Positions 14,680 to 23,569 of a stretch of 28,937 nt of DNA are shown piece after piece (position 1 is the stretch's first letter; every line of letters starts with the position of its first letter). This DNA comes from UBA1275 sp038124025 (GTDB lineage: Bacteria > Bacteroidota > Rhodothermia > Balneolales > Balneolaceae): assembly GCA_038124025.1 (NCBI GenBank), contig JAYPBC010000027.1, positions 1-28,937 on the forward strand, in the 5' to 3' direction. The position numbers and the translations under genes are program-made. Below the pieces are notes generated by a model that was given only the letters and a program-made list of their open reading frames with translations, was not told the origin of the DNA and did not search any database.

Positions 14680-15065
14680 TATTCGTCGCCGATAGCGTCT
14701 GAAATTCGTTCTTCTTGTACGGTTAAGCCGTAGCGTTTCCCGAAATCAAAAATGAAGTCAGTAACAAGAGATTCAACACTCTGCTCTTCGGATAGTGAGC
14801 TTCCTCTAAATCCCATACGTCCTCCTGTTTTTTTTAGGATGATTTTTGTTTGTTTTGGGTTACTCTCCACAATACATGTTAGGGTGACACTCGAATTTAT
14901 TTGCTTTTCATATTCCTCATATACCGCTACATATTGAGTATGCTTGAGTTCATCGAAGCTGCGAGTGTGTAAAAATTTAGGCTTATGCTCATCAAACAGT
15001 TTCAAAGCCATTCGTAGCAAGGTTGCCGAAGGGCCATAAATAAGAAAGGTAGTATGTGAATTCAT
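14679..15065 (-). CDS. small conserved-looking protein coupled to prmC, unrecognised
   Basis: 128 residues from the ATG at 15065; an in-frame TTG at 15089 would add eight, but its extra residues look non-coding. The sequence suggests a soluble alpha/beta protein: a first half with LIYGPSATLLRMALKLFDEH, a beta-rich middle (SVTLTCIVES, KTKIILKKTGGRMGFRGSS-like) and a helical end (SVESLVTDFIFDFGKRYG). No signal peptide or membrane segment. I do not recognise a family. The stop overlaps the prmC start, so both are made together. Confidence 0.7.
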   Translation of the reverse strand: MNSHTTFLIYGPSATLLRMALKLFDEHKPKFLHTRSFDELKHTQYVAVYEEYEKQINSSVTLTCIVESNPKQTKIILKKTGGRMGFRGSSLSEEQSVESLVTDFIFDFGKRYGLTVQEERISDAIGDE

Positions 15066-15350
15066 TCCACTGGGATTTCTGAGAGGCAATTAAAGATTTT
15101 CTCACTATGACTACAATTAATAGAGAATAAACCAATTGCAGCATAAAATAAAGCGATCAATGCAGTTTGCCTATTTTAACCAATGAAAATAACATCTTCT
15201 GAATCTAAGGCAATAAGAAATTCTATTTTTTTTCGTTTATTCATTATTCTAATAAACTATTACCTTGCTATAGGAGTTTTATTTGTAACTCAGAGAAGCC
15301 ATATTAGTTTTATTTAGCTATCAGTATTTCACTTAACACTATTTTTAGAA

Positions 15351-16253
15351 ATGTCAGCATCAAGAAATGTATTCACACGTCATATAGCGCCTACATGTAT
15401 AAGGTTTTGGGTGTCTGCTGCGGTATTATGGTTAAGTGTATTTGCGCCAACGCATTTATATGCGCAAGATGAGATAAATGAGAATGAGCAAGAATATGTA
15501 TTTGGTGAGCCCGAACTAGAGGGTATTGATATATCTCGTAATTTATTTGATGAAGGCTATCGCTCAGGTCTGGGTTTTCGAATTGGCCTAAATGATTTTG
15601 GTCTTCAGCTTGGCGCTCAATACCGCCGCTCCTTACGTCCATACACAGAGGCTTTAGTAAGTGTAAGTTTAAGCGGAGTGCGTGACCCAAGTGAGCAGAC
15701 CTACATCGATTACTATTTTGGTAACCGGGTCGTACCAAGTAAGTACAAGCGTGTCCTCAGTACTCCATTCACCCTTGGGCTAAAAAAACGTTTTTTCCCC
15801 AATCAAATCACGGATAACTTTCGCGTGCACAGCTCTGTAAGTGTAGGTGGTGCAATGATGTTTGTTCTGCCCTATTTTGAGGATTATAATGAAAATGGGT
15901 TTCGCGAAGCAAATGTGAATGAGTTCTTAGTGTATGAGCCAGTAAATGATGTCTTTGAAGGATGGAGTGAGCTCGAGACCTCTTTAGCAATGACAGGTGA
16001 GTTTGTTTTAGGTATCGATTTTGGCGATAACTTTGCACAGCTCCAGAGTTTTCAGTTTGGTTACACCTTCTATTATATGCCAACGGGTATACAAATAATG
16101 GAACCATTTGAGCCACTGCGTGCCGACGGAGTGATTGTAGATGTGAATCAAGATCAAATACCCGACGCCTATGAGCGCTCTAACGAACCCGTAAATTATT
16201 TGGGTTCTGTTCAGGTTACCTTTGTTTTTGGTAAAATGTGGGCTCGTGATTAA
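15351..16253 (+). CDS. outer-membrane beta-barrel-type protein with calcium-loop-like motifs
   Basis: 300 residues with a signal peptide (about 1-39, ending LYAQ). The mature part alternates hydrophobic and polar residues in many short beta strands (GLGFRIGLNDFGLQLGAQYR, TEALVSVSLSG, FQFGYTFYYMP) and ends with a strand QVTFVFGKMW, as outer-membrane barrels do. Two loops have Asp/Asn spacing like calcium-binding loops: DYNENG (178-183) and DVNQDQIPD (264-272). No named family is recognised. It is flanked by a 285-base gap upstream and the convergent HAD gene downstream, so it is likely transcribed alone. Confidence 0.65.
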   Translation: MSASRNVFTRHIAPTCIRFWVSAAVLWLSVFAPTHLYAQDEINENEQEYVFGEPELEGIDISRNLFDEGYRSGLGFRIGLNDFGLQLGAQYRRSLRPYTEALVSVSLSGVRDPSEQTYIDYYFGNRVVPSKYKRVLSTPFTLGLKKRFFPNQITDNFRVHSSVSVGGAMMFVLPYFEDYNENGFREANVNEFLVYEPVNDVFEGWSELETSLAMTGEFVLGIDFGDNFAQLQSFQFGYTFYYMPTGIQIMEPFEPLRADGVIVDVNQDQIPDAYERSNEPVNYLGSVQVTFVFGKMWARD

Positions 16254-16274
16254 TCGCCTGTTTAACTCAGGTTA

Positions 16275-16336
16275 CGGCATACATCAACCAGAGGATAGAC
16301 TGTTTTGCCAATGCTCCGGCATGCATCAACCAGAAG
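16275..16336. repeat. direct repeat of about 20 bases at the 3' end of the HAD gene
   Basis: CGGCATACATCAACCAGAGG (16275-16294) and CGGCATGCATCAACCAGAAG (16317-16336) differ at two positions and are 42 bases apart. The second copy contains the stop and last codons of the HAD gene, the first lies beyond it. It looks like a small duplication that has begun to diverge. Confidence 0.6.
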
Positions 16337-17012
16337 TAAGGATGTTGAACCAGTAATCTGGCTTAGCCAGAGAATCAATAATTAGATCAGGTTTGTGCTC
16401 GGCTAACTCTTCCCGGGAAAACTTTCCAGTGGTAACCGCTACACATTTCATATGAGCGCTTTTTGCACAGATTATATCTCGCGGAGTATCTCCAATGATG
16501 AGGAAACGCTGGGGATCTGGCGCGACGCCTAATAAGTCTTGAATGTGCTTGAGTGCAAGTTTAGGAAGCATATTTCGGTCGGAATGAAATTCTCCAAAAG
16601 CTCCAAAACTAAACTCTTGATAAATACTGGCTGTGTGTAACTTGGTTATTGCGGCATCAGGATAGTTTCCGGTGAGTAGCCCCCGTATAAAGTTGGGGCT
16701 CGAAAAGTATTCCAAGGCTTCGTCCACATGGTCATGCCGAAGTACATGATGGGCTTGTATCTGTTCCGATAATTGTTCCAAATATCGTGCCTTGAACGCT
16801 CGATATAGTTCTTCCTGGTTGTCATGTCGCACAAGAAAGGATGTTATGATATCATGGTCTGTTCTCCCTGAAAAGGGATCCTTTTCCATTTCGGGATAGT
16901 CAATGTCTAACTCATCTATAATGCTTCGGAGTAGGGGACGATTGAAGTTGCGATCCACGGTCAGCAGAGTTCCGTCAATATCAAAGAGGATAATCCAAGG
17001 GTGAAGGGACAT
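16326..17012 (-). CDS. HAD-family hydrolase, phosphoglycolate-phosphatase-like
   Basis: 228 residues. Motif I FDIDGTLL with both aspartates is near the N-terminus, motif II is LLTGN, a conserved Lys is in LPKLALKH, and motif IV is IIGDTPRDI, so a complete phosphatase active site is present. The cap between motif I and II is the helical type (SGRTDHDIITSFLVRHDNQE). The substrate may be a small phosphorylated metabolite such as phosphoglycolate; this is a family-level guess. It is convergent with the beta-barrel gene and divergent from eno. Confidence 0.85.
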   Translation of the reverse strand: MSLHPWIILFDIDGTLLTVDRNFNRPLLRSIIDELDIDYPEMEKDPFSGRTDHDIITSFLVRHDNQEELYRAFKARYLEQLSEQIQAHHVLRHDHVDEALEYFSSPNFIRGLLTGNYPDAAITKLHTASIYQEFSFGAFGEFHSDRNMLPKLALKHIQDLLGVAPDPQRFLIIGDTPRDIICAKSAHMKCVAVTTGKFSREELAEHKPDLIIDSLAKPDYWFNILTSG

Positions 17013-17177
17013 AAATAGTGGTTTTTTTATCTAAATTTGAGCTTTTTGTGAGTCTGCGCAGAGATTTTAAATCTACGCGTGTTAAGGTACGAAAACTATT
17101 CGCATTCGCGCTTTATGCTAAGCGTAAATCCTAGTACCTTTTAGGATGCACTTATCGAACCAACCAAAGGAGTTATT

Positions 17178-18464
17178 ATGAGTTTTATTGAAGATATTGT
17201 AGCCCGTCAGATCATTGATTCGCGGGGAAATCCTACCGTAGAGGTGGATGTTATACTAGATACCGGTAACATGGGCCGTGCAGCTGTACCTTCCGGAGCC
17301 TCAACGGGTGAATTTGAGGCAGTTGAACTGCGTGATGGAGATGCGGATGTATTTCTTGGAAAGGGCGTAGCGCAAGCAGTTGAAAATGTAAACTCGGTTA
17401 TAGCCGAGGAACTTCAAGGATTGCCTGTTTTTAACCAAACTGAATTGGACTCACTACTTATCGAGTTAGATGGTACACCCAATAAGGCTAAGTTGGGTGC
17501 CAATGCAATTTTAGGAGTATCACTTGCTCTGGCAAAAGCGGCTGCTAATGAGGTGGGACTACCCCTTTGGAGATATGTTGGGGGAGTCAATGCCAAAGTT
17601 TTACCCTTACCTATGATGAATATTATCAATGGGGGATCTCATGCAGACAATAGCGTAGATTTGCAAGAGTTTATGATTATGCCGGCGGGTGCAGATTCGT
17701 TTTCGCATGCGTTGCAGATGGGGGCTGAAATTTTTCATACGCTTAAGAAAGTACTGGCAGCAAAGGGATACAGCACGGCCGTTGGAGATGAAGGTGGATT
17801 TGCTCCAAATCTAAAGTCGAATGAGGAAGCTTTAGAAGTGATTATGCAAGCCATTGAGAAGGCGGGCTATGTTCCAAAGGATGATGTATTAATCGCTTTG
17901 GATCCAGCAACATCAGAGTTTTATAATACCGAAACTGGTTTATATGAATTCAGATGGAGTGACGGCTCGAAAAAAGATACCGATGCAATGGTCGAGTTTT
18001 GGAGCAACTGGGTGGATAAATATCCAATTATTTCTATTGAAGATGGTATGGCGGAAGATGATTGGGATGCGTGGAAAAAACTCACTGATGCTGTTGGGGA
18101 TAAAGTGCAATTGGTGGGAGATGATTTGTTTGTTACCAACACGAAGCGATTGTCTCGTGGTATTGAGGGGAATATTGCCAATTCAATATTGATAAAAGTG
18201 AACCAAATTGGTACGCTAACAGAAACTCTAGATGCTATCGAAATGGCTCATAAGAACTCCTACACAGCAGTTATTTCACATCGTTCGGGCGAAACTGAAG
18301 ACGTTACCATTGCTGATTTATCTGTAGCTACTAACGCAGGACAGATTAAAACGGGCTCAATGTCACGAACCGATCGAATTGCAAAGTACAATCAGCTCAT
18401 TCGTATAGAAGAGGAATTAGGAGATTCGGCGCTGTTTCTTGGGCATGACGCATTTGGACTCTAG
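17178..18464 (+). CDS. eno: enolase
   Basis: Enolase converts 2-phosphoglycerate to phosphoenolpyruvate in glycolysis. The 428 residues show every family landmark: SGASTGEFEAVELRDGD, AILGVSLALAKAAA, GGSHADNSVDLQEFM, GDEGGFAPNL with the catalytic Glu, metal-binding acidic residues in SIEDGMAEDDW, LIKVNQIGTLTET with the catalytic Lys, and SHRSGETED. A good Shine-Dalgarno (AAAGGAG, 17166-17172) lies five bases ahead of the ATG. It heads a compact gene run: the endonuclease gene starts nine bases after its stop, and that gene's ribosome site overlaps the eno stop codon. Confidence 0.99.
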   Translation: MSFIEDIVARQIIDSRGNPTVEVDVILDTGNMGRAAVPSGASTGEFEAVELRDGDADVFLGKGVAQAVENVNSVIAEELQGLPVFNQTELDSLLIELDGTPNKAKLGANAILGVSLALAKAAANEVGLPLWRYVGGVNAKVLPLPMMNIINGGSHADNSVDLQEFMIMPAGADSFSHALQMGAEIFHTLKKVLAAKGYSTAVGDEGGFAPNLKSNEEALEVIMQAIEKAGYVPKDDVLIALDPATSEFYNTETGLYEFRWSDGSKKDTDAMVEFWSNWVDKYPIISIEDGMAEDDWDAWKKLTDAVGDKVQLVGDDLFVTNTKRLSRGIEGNIANSILIKVNQIGTLTETLDAIEMAHKNSYTAVISHRSGETEDVTIADLSVATNAGQIKTGSMSRTDRIAKYNQLIRIEEELGDSALFLGHDAFGL

Positions 18465-18473
18465 GAGATACGC

Positions 18474-19598
18474 ATGCGTTTTTCTTTTCGGATAGTTTTA
18501 TTTCTGGGATGTTGGCTGAGCCTTAATTGGTTAAGCTTTAGTTGGCAGAGTTCAACTTCGTTACAGGCACAGCAGCGTCCGCAGCAATATATAGCGCCTA
18601 ACCTAACGGGTGAAAACTTGCAGCAATACATTTTTCAGGAATATTCTGTGAGTAATCCCTTAGGTTATAGTGCCGCCAGAGATCAAATGTATAGCTCAAT
18701 AGATAATGTGAATGGACAAATTATAGGGGTGTATACCGGATATACTATTACTAGTAACAATCGTTCGGATGCATTCAATAAGGGGATAAATACGGAGCAT
18801 GTTTGGCCACAAGGTTTATTTGATAAAGATGAGCCTATGCGGGGCGATATTCATCATTTATTTCCAACGAGAATAGAAGCCAATTCGGCCCGTTCTAATT
18901 ATCCTTTTGACGAAATACCCGACAGTCAAACCGATAAATGGTTTTATTTATCAAACGAATCAAGCGCCAAACCCTCCGCAAATCTTGATTTACATAGTGA
19001 ACTGGATAATGGCAAAGCCTTCGAACCAAGGGAGGATTTTAAGGGTAATGTTGCTAGAGCCATTTTTTATTTTTGGTCGGTTTATCAAAACCGGGCAGTG
19101 GTAAAGGACGACCTCTCTTTTTTTAATGGGATGAAAGATGTGCTGTACGATTGGCATAAGCTCGACCCAGTAGACGAGGCGGAATGGAACCGGAGCTTGG
19201 GGGCCGAACAGGCTCAGGGTAATCGAAACCCCTTTGTGCATGATTCTACCTTGGTGGAACGAGCTTATTTTGGGGGACAGGCGGTGGCGGCTGAGTTTAC
19301 TAGGCAGCAAGACTTCGACCAGGGCCAAAAAGAAATACGCCTACACCAGAATTACCCAAATCCCTTTAACCCGAGTACGACCATTTCATTTGAGTTAACG
19401 GCTCCTGATTTTATACGACTATCGGTATATAGTATGTTGGGTCAACCGGTGGCTGTGTTAACGGAAGGACAACATTCGGCGGGTTGGCATAGTATTGCTT
19501 TTGATGCGGATCAACTACCTTCGGGTATGTACTATTATAGACTTGAACAACTCTCAGGAGTAGCTTCGTTTACCCGCAGAATGACCCTGATTAAATAA
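18474..19598 (+). CDS. secreted endonuclease I-type nuclease with C-terminal sorting domain
   Basis: 374 residues. After a signal peptide (about 1-33) comes an EndA/endonuclease I domain with NTEHVWPQG (His109) and DIHHLFPTRIEANSARSN (His127/128), a beta-beta-alpha metal site that cuts DNA and/or RNA without sequence preference. The C-terminus (about 290-374) is a sorting domain with NYPNPFNPSTTISFE and a closing SGMYYYRLE...RRMTLIK pattern, so surface display or release is likely; extracellular nucleic acid would be a phosphate or nucleotide source. The ribosome site AGGAG (18463-18467) overlaps the eno stop. It sits between enolase and recF, an unexpected place for a secreted enzyme. Confidence 0.9.
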   Translation: MRFSFRIVLFLGCWLSLNWLSFSWQSSTSLQAQQRPQQYIAPNLTGENLQQYIFQEYSVSNPLGYSAARDQMYSSIDNVNGQIIGVYTGYTITSNNRSDAFNKGINTEHVWPQGLFDKDEPMRGDIHHLFPTRIEANSARSNYPFDEIPDSQTDKWFYLSNESSAKPSANLDLHSELDNGKAFEPREDFKGNVARAIFYFWSVYQNRAVVKDDLSFFNGMKDVLYDWHKLDPVDEAEWNRSLGAEQAQGNRNPFVHDSTLVERAYFGGQAVAAEFTRQQDFDQGQKEIRLHQNYPNPFNPSTTISFELTAPDFIRLSVYSMLGQPVAVLTEGQHSAGWHSIAFDADQLPSGMYYYRLEQLSGVASFTRRMTLIK

Positions 19599-19610
19599 TC
19601 GGGGCAGCGT

Positions 19611-20885
19611 ATGCGTATTCACGAAGTAGAACTATTTCATTTCCGAAATCATACGCATACCAAGGTGACATGGGCACCTTATATCAATATTCTTATTGGC
19701 CCAAATGGGGCGGGAAAAACCTCTATTGTAGATGCTATACACTACCTTTGCATGTCGCGAAGTTTTGTCACCAGCTCAGACTCTCATGTGGTTAAGCAGG
19801 ACACCAAATCTTTTTTACTTCGTGGGCATTTTGAAGGTCAGATACGAGCACAATTTCAACTAGCATTAAGCTACTCGAGAGGGGATGGAAAGAAAATCTT
19901 CGTGAACGAAGGTCCATTGGATAAACTCTCCGATCTTATAGGAATGGTTCCAGTGGTGGTTTTAAGTCCTCAAGATGAGCAACTAACCAAAGGCGGACCG
20001 GTTGAAAGGCGGGTATTCATTGACGCATTTATTAGCCAGTTGTCTCGATCGTACCTACGAAATTTGATGGAATACCGTCAAGTTCGCCGTCAGCGCAACA
20101 AACTACTTCAAAAGTATGCCGAAGGAGGCTCCTTTCGGGTCGATAAATCCCTGATGCAAAGCTATTTGGAACCCTGGAATGAGCAATTGGTTCGCGTCGG
20201 GTCAAAAATAATAGAAGAACGAGCACAAGTTATAAAACAACTTGAACGCTTTGTGCAGTATAATTTTACCGAGATATCTGGTTTAGAAATGCAGCCTGGC
20301 ATGCGTTATGAAGCTATGGTAAGTGGATGGGAGGGGGATGCAGAGGCTAATTTGGATAAAGACTTGAGTAAAAGAGATACCAAAAGCGATGATAAGGCCA
20401 ATACCGATGTACATCTTAGCAACGAACATGCTATGGATGACTCACCAATTTCATTAACCCGATTGGAGAGAATCGAGCAATGTTTCAGAGAGGCCTTGCG
20501 CGCGCAATTTGACAAAGAATTGGAGCGTGGACAGAGCTTAGTTGGGCCACATAGGGACGAAATAGTGTTCTACCTGTCTGAAGTAGAACTACGCCGATAT
20601 GGCTCACAGGGTCAACATCGTCTGTTTGCACTTGCCTTGAAATTAGGGCAACTGGATTATTACACAAAAGAATTAGAGGACGCCCCACTATTGATTCTGG
20701 ATGATGTGTTTGGCGACTTAGACGGGGATCGAGTGCGAATTCTACTCGAGCATTTAAAAGCACATAAAGGGCAGAGCTTTATTACGGCGGCGCATCCAGT
20801 GGCCTTTAGCGATTTTGTAGATTTCGATCATCCAGATCATCTTTGTATCACAATTAAGAATGGAAATGTAGTTGAAACTAACTAA
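19611..20885 (+). CDS. recF: DNA repair/gap-loading protein RecF
   Basis: RecF binds gapped DNA with RecO/RecR and helps load RecA. The 424 residues have the Walker A GPNGAGKTS (30-38), the ABC-type signature GSQGQHR (331-337) and Walker B LLILDDVFGDLD (360-371). FRNHT near the N-terminus and LVGPHRDE (310-317) are typical of RecF. An extra, highly charged segment at about 241-282, rich in Asp, Lys and Asn, makes it longer than most RecF proteins. It starts 12 bases after the nuclease stop and is followed 11 bases later by the DciA-like gene. The usual dnaN neighbour is absent. Confidence 0.97.
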   Translation: MRIHEVELFHFRNHTHTKVTWAPYINILIGPNGAGKTSIVDAIHYLCMSRSFVTSSDSHVVKQDTKSFLLRGHFEGQIRAQFQLALSYSRGDGKKIFVNEGPLDKLSDLIGMVPVVVLSPQDEQLTKGGPVERRVFIDAFISQLSRSYLRNLMEYRQVRRQRNKLLQKYAEGGSFRVDKSLMQSYLEPWNEQLVRVGSKIIEERAQVIKQLERFVQYNFTEISGLEMQPGMRYEAMVSGWEGDAEANLDKDLSKRDTKSDDKANTDVHLSNEHAMDDSPISLTRLERIEQCFREALRAQFDKELERGQSLVGPHRDEIVFYLSEVELRRYGSQGQHRLFALALKLGQLDYYTKELEDAPLLILDDVFGDLDGDRVRILLEHLKAHKGQSFITAAHPVAFSDFVDFDHPDHLCITIKNGNVVETN

Positions 20886-20896
20886 GTTGGCTTACC

Positions 20897-21193
20897 ATGC
20901 GTTTAGACAAACCAACATCGTTATCGGAGGCATTAAAGAAATTTTTGGATCGCTATCCACATCAAAAAAAACTACGACAGGGAATGGTCTTAGCCAAGTG
21001 GGGCGAAGTTGTTGGCCCAAAAATAGCGGAACAAACGCACGATGTTTATTTTCAAGGGAGTATACTAACCTGTGTGGTTTCAAATGCAGTTTGGCGACAC
21101 GAAATTCATGCCAACAGATTTCACATTGCCAAACGGTTGAATGATGCAGTGGATCATACGGTGGTGCGCGAGCTTAAAGTTGTGGCTAAATAA
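20897..21193 (+). CDS. dciA: DciA-like (DUF721) replication protein
   Basis: 98 residues. The block VLAKWGEVVGPKIAEQTHDVYFQGSILT, then VVSNAVWRHEIHANR is the core of DUF721, whose members include DciA, the ancestral helicase operator that works with DnaB at replication start. The domain is a short KH-like fold binding nucleic acid. It directly follows recF, a linkage seen in many bacteria without DnaC. The symbol rests on family similarity. Confidence 0.8.
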   Translation: MRLDKPTSLSEALKKFLDRYPHQKKLRQGMVLAKWGEVVGPKIAEQTHDVYFQGSILTCVVSNAVWRHEIHANRFHIAKRLNDAVDHTVVRELKVVAK

Positions 21194-21265
21194 GGCTATG
21201 CCGCGGCTTACTCAACGGTTGGAAATAGATCTTGGCCAAAGTATATTTAGTCATATTCAATTGTG

Positions 21266-22303
21266 ATGAAACAATCGCCTCCAAAAAATACTCTAAATAC
21301 TATTTTTAGCCCCTTTATAAAGGCGGTTAGGGCTATTGACACAGCACTAATCGGCTTGCGGAAGGAGAACGGAGCATCCAACACTTCGCGACAGGAGAAA
21401 ATAACCGTTTTTGTCGTTTCTTATGTGTTTGCCATGACCTTATGGATGGTGGTTAATTTAAATGGATCGTACAATATAGAAGTAGAAGTCCCTTTAGAAG
21501 TTGGTTCCGTACCAGAGGGTATGGCTCTGGTAGATGCGATTCCTGAAACCATAGCAGCCGAAATAAGTGGGGAAGGGTGGAAGTTAATTAGTCTGAGAAA
21601 TAATCCGCCTACCGTACCCGTCGACATAAATTCGGGCGAGGTGGATGTATTTTCTCAGCTTCGACAACGGTTTGCCCCTGAACAGGATGTATCGGTTTTA
21701 AACGTGCAACCGACTCGTTTGTCTCTTGAATTAGAGCCCATGACGAGCAAGAAACTGCCACTGGTTTGGGAGCCCACCTTAAGCTATGCAGAGCGCTATG
21801 ACAGAGTCGGGCAAGGGTATTTTGAGCCTGACAGTATTTGGGTATCAGGTGCGGTCTCAAAAGTAGAAAGCTTAGAAGCTTGGGTCATAGATTATACCAT
21901 AGAGCTGGATAATATTAGGGATGATATCACGCTGCAGCTTCCTATCATCTCCCCAGATCCTGCCCTCATCTTCGATCAAAACTTGGTAAGTTATCACGAA
22001 ACCGTGACTGAATACACCGAGGGAGAACTAAGCTTAGTACTTCGGCTCGAAAACGCTCCTACAAACCAGCGCTTTAATTTCTCCCCTTCTACCGTTACGG
22101 TTCAATATCGAGTGCCAATCGAACAATACGGCGAAGCTGAAAAAACTAGGCCATTCGAAGCCTATATTGATTATGAAGCTATTCGAAATAACACCTCTGG
22201 AATAGTAACACCAGAAATTCGATTTATTGATTCAGAGCTAGCCATTGAATTAAAAAGTTTCCGGCCCAGCGTGGTAAGCTTTTTTAGTCTAATTAATGAG
22301 TGA
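21266..22303 (+). CDS. YbbR/CdaR-like domain membrane protein
   Basis: 345 residues from the ATG at 21266; a GTG directly before it would add one residue. One membrane segment at about 48-65 (ITVFVVSYVFAMTLWMVVNL) anchors a long exported part with YbbR-type beta repeats: VEVPLEVGSVPEGMALVDAIP, IAAEISGEGWKLISLR, then PTRLSLELEP and DSIWVSGAVSKVESLEAW. In Firmicutes the CdaR version controls the c-di-AMP cyclase CdaA; no cyclase is seen here, so this role is not shown. It ends the eno-recF run and converges on ispH. Confidence 0.8.
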   Translation: MKQSPPKNTLNTIFSPFIKAVRAIDTALIGLRKENGASNTSRQEKITVFVVSYVFAMTLWMVVNLNGSYNIEVEVPLEVGSVPEGMALVDAIPETIAAEISGEGWKLISLRNNPPTVPVDINSGEVDVFSQLRQRFAPEQDVSVLNVQPTRLSLELEPMTSKKLPLVWEPTLSYAERYDRVGQGYFEPDSIWVSGAVSKVESLEAWVIDYTIELDNIRDDITLQLPIISPDPALIFDQNLVSYHETVTEYTEGELSLVLRLENAPTNQRFNFSPSTVTVQYRVPIEQYGEAEKTRPFEAYIDYEAIRNNTSGIVTPEIRFIDSELAIELKSFRPSVVSFFSLINE

Positions 22304-22327
22304 TTTTTTATTGAATAAATAGTCTAA

Positions 22328-23569
22328 CTAGGAGTTGAGCTCTTCAAACGGCATTAATACCTCTTCAATATCTCGATGATCTGGGAAAAACTCTAATAAG
22401 CGCATTAGAACCTCATCTACCAGTGCATCCGGACAGGAAGCCCCAGAGGTGAGTGCAATTTTGAGTGGGTCCCGGGTGCGGTCTAGCCAATCTGCTGTCT
22501 CCAGTATTTCTTTTTGCCACTGGTTAAAGTGTCGTACCTGGGTCTGATCAATGATTTCACCCGCATCTCGCACGTGGTAAGTAGAGAATGAATGTTCTAG
22601 AATTTCAACTAGATGCATGGTATTTGAGGAATTATACCCACCCACAACGAAGGCTAAATCGGCCTCTATATTGGAGAGGGCGAGGGTAGCGGACTGATTT
22701 TCATTGGTTGCGTAACATAGCGTATCACTGGTGTCGGCAAAATGCTGCTGTATGTCTGATTCACTAAAGAGCCTAAGAGTAGCCTTTTTTAGAATGTCCA
22801 TGACCTCTTGCGTCTCGGTTGCTAGCATCGTAGTCTGGTTAATAACCCCAAATCGTTGCAAATCCTTCTGAGGATCAAATCCCGGGCTACACTTGTGGCC
22901 AAAATATTGTTTAAAGTCCTCTATTGGGCGGTTTCCAAGCATACAGTCAGCTAAGATGTGAGCTTCTTCAGGATTCAATACTACCACCACTTTTGAATGG
23001 GTAGCGCTATGAGAAAAGGTGGCGCGGGTTTCCTCGTGTTCATGTTTCCCGTGCACCACTAATGCATAGTCTTTCTTTCCTAATTGAGCACCTCGTTTCC
23101 AAACTTTTTCGACAAAAGGGCATGTTGTGTTGAAGGCGTAGGGGTCAATTCCTTTAGCTTTTAGTTGTTCTTCAATCTCTACGGTGGTGCCAAAGGCGGG
23201 TACAATAACAACGTCTTCAGAACTTAAAGAATCGATGGGAATACGCTCACTTCCATCGGTATGTTGAAGAAATTGCATGCCCTTATTGAGCAAATCTTCA
23301 TTTACCGTGGGATTATGAATCATTTCGCTGAGCAGGTAGATATTCTTGTCAGGATGCTCTCTAAGCGCTTTATATGCAATATCAATAGCATTTTCTACCC
23401 CATAACAAAAGCCAAAAAACCGAGGGATGTAAAACTGTATTGGGCCAAAATCCAATAGGGTAGGTGTGAGATCCTTTTTCGTGGGGTCCAGTATTTTAGT
23501 AGCCTCTTTCACTTGGCGAATGACCGGGGAACGATACTGATCGGGGATGTCAAAGCTTTTACGAGCCAT
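22328..23569 (-). CDS. ispH: 4-hydroxy-3-methylbut-2-enyl diphosphate reductase (long form)
   Basis: IspH makes IPP and DMAPP in the last step of the MEP pathway with a 4Fe-4S cluster. Cys55 (FGFCYGVENA), Cys150 (NTTCPFVEKVW) and Cys379 (SGASCPDALV) are the cluster ligands. MIHNPTVNEDL, VHGKHEHEET, NQTTMLATET and GGYNSSNT complete the site. At 413 residues it is the long form found in Bacteroidota relatives and cyanobacteria, with extra sequence around 200-240. It stands alone, convergent with the YbbR gene. A weak TATATTTA (-7-like) lies upstream. Confidence 0.96.
   Translation of the reverse strand: MARKSFDIPDQYRSPVIRQVKEATKILDPTKKDLTPTLLDFGPIQFYIPRFFGFCYGVENAIDIAYKALREHPDKNIYLLSEMIHNPTVNEDLLNKGMQFLQHTDGSERIPIDSLSSEDVVIVPAFGTTVEIEEQLKAKGIDPYAFNTTCPFVEKVWKRGAQLGKKDYALVVHGKHEHEETRATFSHSATHSKVVVVLNPEEAHILADCMLGNRPIEDFKQYFGHKCSPGFDPQKDLQRFGVINQTTMLATETQEVMDILKKATLRLFSESDIQQHFADTSDTLCYATNENQSATLALSNIEADLAFVVGGYNSSNTMHLVEILEHSFSTYHVRDAGEIIDQTQVRHFNQWQKEILETADWLDRTRDPLKIALTSGASCPDALVDEVLMRLLEFFPDHRDIEEVLMPFEELNS

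Noticed and set aside
15391..16116. Minus-strand frames of 115 and 102 residues opposite the barrel protein
   Set aside because: They are His/Leu/Ser-rich shadow frames; the plus-strand protein has a signal peptide and barrel pattern.
21198..21266. A 22-codon ORF whose TGA overlaps the ybbR ATG
   Set aside because: No ribosome site, no composition signal and very short length; a chance frame is the simpler reading.
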